Positions 7,601 to 8,280 of a stretch of 8,280 nucleotides of DNA are shown here, piece by piece. A program made the translations under genes and the position numbers. The notes beneath the pieces are model-generated. The model saw only the letters and a program-made list of their open reading frames with translations, was not told the DNA's origin and ran no database searches. How positions within the stretch are numbered: position 1 is the first letter of the stretch; every line of letters begins with the position of its first letter. The stretch lies in assembly GCA_023409675.1 (NCBI GenBank), contig JAEYRC010000204.1:1-8280 (forward strand). Reading direction: 5' to 3'. Source of the DNA: Bacteroidota bacterium. GTDB taxonomy: Bacteria > Bacteroidota > Bacteroidia > Chitinophagales > Chitinophagaceae.

Positions 7601-8280
7601 AATGCTACTTCCAGCAAAGCTTCTGTAAGTGGCCTAACCGAAGGAACCTATGTATTCAACCTGAAAATAACGGATAATCGAGGGGCCAGTCATGAAGACC
7701 AGGTAACGGTGAAAGTGTTACCTGCACTCAATATCGCGCCCAAAGCCAACGCGGGTAAAGACCAGGAGATCAGGCTTCCTAAAAACAGCGCGGTGCTGGA
7801 TGGCAGCGGGTCGGCAGACAGTGATGGAACGATCGCAAGTTACCTATGGACAAAGGTTTCCGGACCTTCATCCTTAACCCTGACCAATGCCACGACAAGT
7901 AAGGCTTCCGTAAGTGGACTGACCGAAGGAACCTATGTATTCAACTTACAAATCACTGATAATCGCGGTGCCCGTCATGATGACCAGGTTACGGTAAAAG
8001 TGCTTCCCGCCCTCAATGTGGCGCCGAAAGCCAATGCAGGAAAAGATCTGGAGATCAGGCTTCCTAAAAACAGCGCGGTGCTCGATGGAAGCGGTTCGGC
8101 AGACAGTGATGGAACGATCGCAAGTTATCTATGGACAAAAGTATCCGGACCTTCATCCTTAACCCTGACCAATGCCACGACAAGTAAGGCTTCCGTTAGT
8201 GGACTGACCGAAGGAACCTATGTATTCAACTTACAAATCACCGATAATCGCGGAGCCCGTCATAATGACCAGGTTACGGT
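4643..8280 (+). CDS. Secreted esterase (alpha/beta hydrolase) with a long array of PKD-like domains, partial at the right edge
   Basis: The frame stays open from ATG 4643 to the edge, giving 1212 visible residues; an in-frame TAA at 4631 limits the start. Residues 1-27 form a signal peptide with basic residues (Lys2, Arg9, Lys10), a hydrophobic core and an 'AFA|Q' cleavage site. Residues about 28-263 are an alpha/beta hydrolase of the PHB-depolymerase/feruloyl-esterase-like group. His65-Gly66 lies in 'FLHGIGERG', the nucleophile Ser149 in 'GLSLG', the likely acid is Asp202 in 'HASNDNVV', and the base is His236 in 'GKHNIW'. Cys176, Cys179 and Cys209 could form a disulfide after export. From residue 268, PKD-like domains (K319-like type) start at 268, 367, 461, 555, 649, 743, 840, 935, 1030 and 1125, the last cut. 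Such domains are thought to act as spacers or adhesion/carbohydrate-binding modules. A C-terminal type IX secretion signal is expected from family knowledge but lies outside the window. The substrate is unknown; a glycan or plant-polymer ester is a guess. Confidence 0.9.
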   Translation, partial: MKACSYSLRKFMLCLAVFLTFTTMAFAQLTAKNLTATNGTKIGFYQYTPADYSTKTKYPLIIFLHGIGERGNGTSELVKVKKIAIPKYIDRGHPMRFYWNGKWETFLVLMPQLSTAYGSWQSFYVEEMISYAKNNLSIDPNRIMLTGLSLGGGGVWTFASSNLKNAGELAAIAPVCGTCTMNNGAPITSAKLPVWAFHASNDNVVGVSCTHNAINKLMQLNPVVQPIKTIYPDGKHNIWDMAYDTTYKRQNPNVFEWFLGQNKSFPVNKLPVANAGKDRELTINTTLSLDASASKDPDGKILRYTWKLLNGSAAPKITDPANAKTTVNGFTAEGNYQFELQVLDDRAAWHKDTLTITVKSAAIPIPNKAPVAHAGNPQTITLPANQVVLDASASADEDGSISSYTWKKVSGPAATIQTPEAVKTTVSGLAEGKYSFEVTVTDDKGAKATAQVSITVNAKPNVAPLAHAGNPQTITLPVNHVELDASASADEDGSISSYAWKKISGGAAPIQTPDAVKTTVSGLAEGKYSFEVTVTDDKGAKATAQVSITVNAKPNVAPVAHAGNPQTIIMPVNQVELDASASADEDGLISSYVWKKISGPAATIQTPDAVKTTVSGLDEGKYSLEVTVTDDKGAKATAQVSITVNANPNVAPVAYAGDPLTITLPVNQVELDASASADEDGSMSSYTWKKISGGAATIQTPDAVKTTVSGLAEGKYSFEVTVTDDKGAKATAQVSITVILPPNKIPVAVAGDDRTIYLPLDNIRLNGQKSYDTDGIIEEYTWSMISYEGNFQIAWPDEASTPLRHLQAGQYVLELKVRDNRNGISRDTIIITVKPEEKINRDPIADAGNDLVIQLPVNSAILDGSNSYDPDGTIQEVQWEKIAGPGTPKIADPAQLSTTVTGLQEGNYAYRLTVIDAMNARASDTVRITVAAPLNVAPKADAGKDLEIRLPKNSAVLDGSGSVDSDGTIESYQWTKVSGPSSLTLTNATSSKASVSGLTEGTYVFNLKITDNRGASHEDQVTVKVLPALNIAPKANAGKDQEIRLPKNSAVLDGSGSADSDGTIASYLWTKVSGPSSLTLTNATTSKASVSGLTEGTYVFNLQITDNRGARHDDQVTVKVLPALNVAPKANAGKDLEIRLPKNSAVLDGSGSADSDGTIASYLWTKVSGPSSLTLTNATTSKASVSGLTEGTYVFNLQITDNRGARHNDQVT
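5741..6868 (+). repeat. First homogenised repeat block, four units of exactly 282 bp
   Basis: Units 2-5 share long identical DNA stretches; for example the tails at about 5923-5994 and 6205-6276 differ by only one base. Central segments alternate: units 2 and 4 encode 'SGPAAT' while units 3 and 5 encode 'SGGAA'. Tails instead pair 2 with 3 (GAC GAC AAG ... GCC CAG) and 4 with 5 (GAT GAC AAG ... GCG CAG). Confidence 0.9.
7445..8280 (+). repeat. Second homogenised repeat block, 285-bp units, running off the edge
   Basis: Units 8, 9 and 10 are close copies at the DNA level. Comparing 7791-7995 with 8076-8280 by eye gives about ten differences, nearly all at third codon positions; the clear amino acid change is Asp to Asn in 'RHDDQV' versus 'RHNDQV'. 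The block is unlike units 2-5 in wording ('KDLEIRLPKNSAVLDGS', 'SGLTEGTYVFN') and probably continues beyond the window. Confidence 0.9.

Larger units (their letters stand above)
5444..8280 (+). repeat. Tandem PKD-like coding repeats, ten visible units
   Basis: Units start at 5444, 5741, 6023, 6305, 6587, 6869, 7160, 7445, 7730 and 8015. Each begins with an Asn-x-x-Pro-x-Ala-x-Ala-Gly core, followed by a 'D(A/G)S' strand, an acidic turn such as 'DEDG', 'DPDG' or 'DSDG', a Tyr/Gln-x-Trp strand, a 'GL-x-EG' turn and 'T/I-T-D-x-x-A' near the end. The spacings are 297, 282, 282, 282, 282, 291, 285, 285 and 285 bp, all multiples of three. Unit 1 is the most different from the rest in sequence, and unit 6 lacks the 'SGP' segment. 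Confidence 0.93.

Noticed and set aside
5741..8280. Regular repeats as a possible CRISPR or non-coding satellite
   Set aside because: The repeats are 282-297 bp, contiguous, in frame and encode a known domain type; there are no short repeats with unique spacers.

Overview
The window looks like an accessory, surface-polysaccharide region from a member of the Bacteroidota, most likely a Chitinophagaceae-like genus. This is inferred from gene style and not from a marker gene. The signs are moderate GC, mostly start codons without a clear Shine-Dalgarno, sugar transferase and GT2 gene types common in that phylum, and a secreted hydrolase carrying a long array of PKD-like domains. All supported genes are on the + strand, and no tRNA, rRNA, CRISPR array or insertion sequence was seen.

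Left part (1-4390): a glycan assembly locus. It opens with the C-terminal end of a membrane glycosyltransferase (2-277). A 321-base AT-rich spacer follows (278-598), then a stand-alone response regulator receiver (599-1015). Next is a sugar transferase (1057-2202), a monotopic phosphoglycosyl transferase whose usual N-terminal membrane helices are replaced by a degenerate receiver-like domain. A strong intrinsic terminator (2225-2255) sits directly after it. Two GT2 glycosyltransferases follow, one soluble/peripheral rhamnosyltransferase-like enzyme (2269-3180) and one polytopic enzyme with DxD and QxxRW motifs (3194-4390). Together they fit a short exopolysaccharide pathway: the sugar transferase loads the first phosphosugar on undecaprenyl phosphate and the GT2 enzymes extend it. 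No flippase or polymerase is inside the window.

Right part (4391-8280): a 252-base spacer contains a possible eight-codon leader ORF behind the clearest Shine-Dalgarno-like sequence in the window, and a GCAA-loop hairpin. Then comes a very large open frame (4643 to beyond the right edge) for an exported protein: signal peptide, alpha/beta-hydrolase esterase with Ser149/Asp202/His236, and ten visible PKD-like repeats of about 94-97 residues, the last cut by the window edge. The array holds two homogenised blocks (period 282 bp and 285 bp) separated by divergent repeats.

The most interesting points are the receiver/pseudo-receiver pairing around the priming transferase, the terminator placed 13 nt before the next glycosyltransferase start, and the mosaic, recently duplicated PKD array. 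I see nothing I can call a wholly new system; the receiver-controlled phosphoglycosyl transferase is the best candidate for under-described biology.
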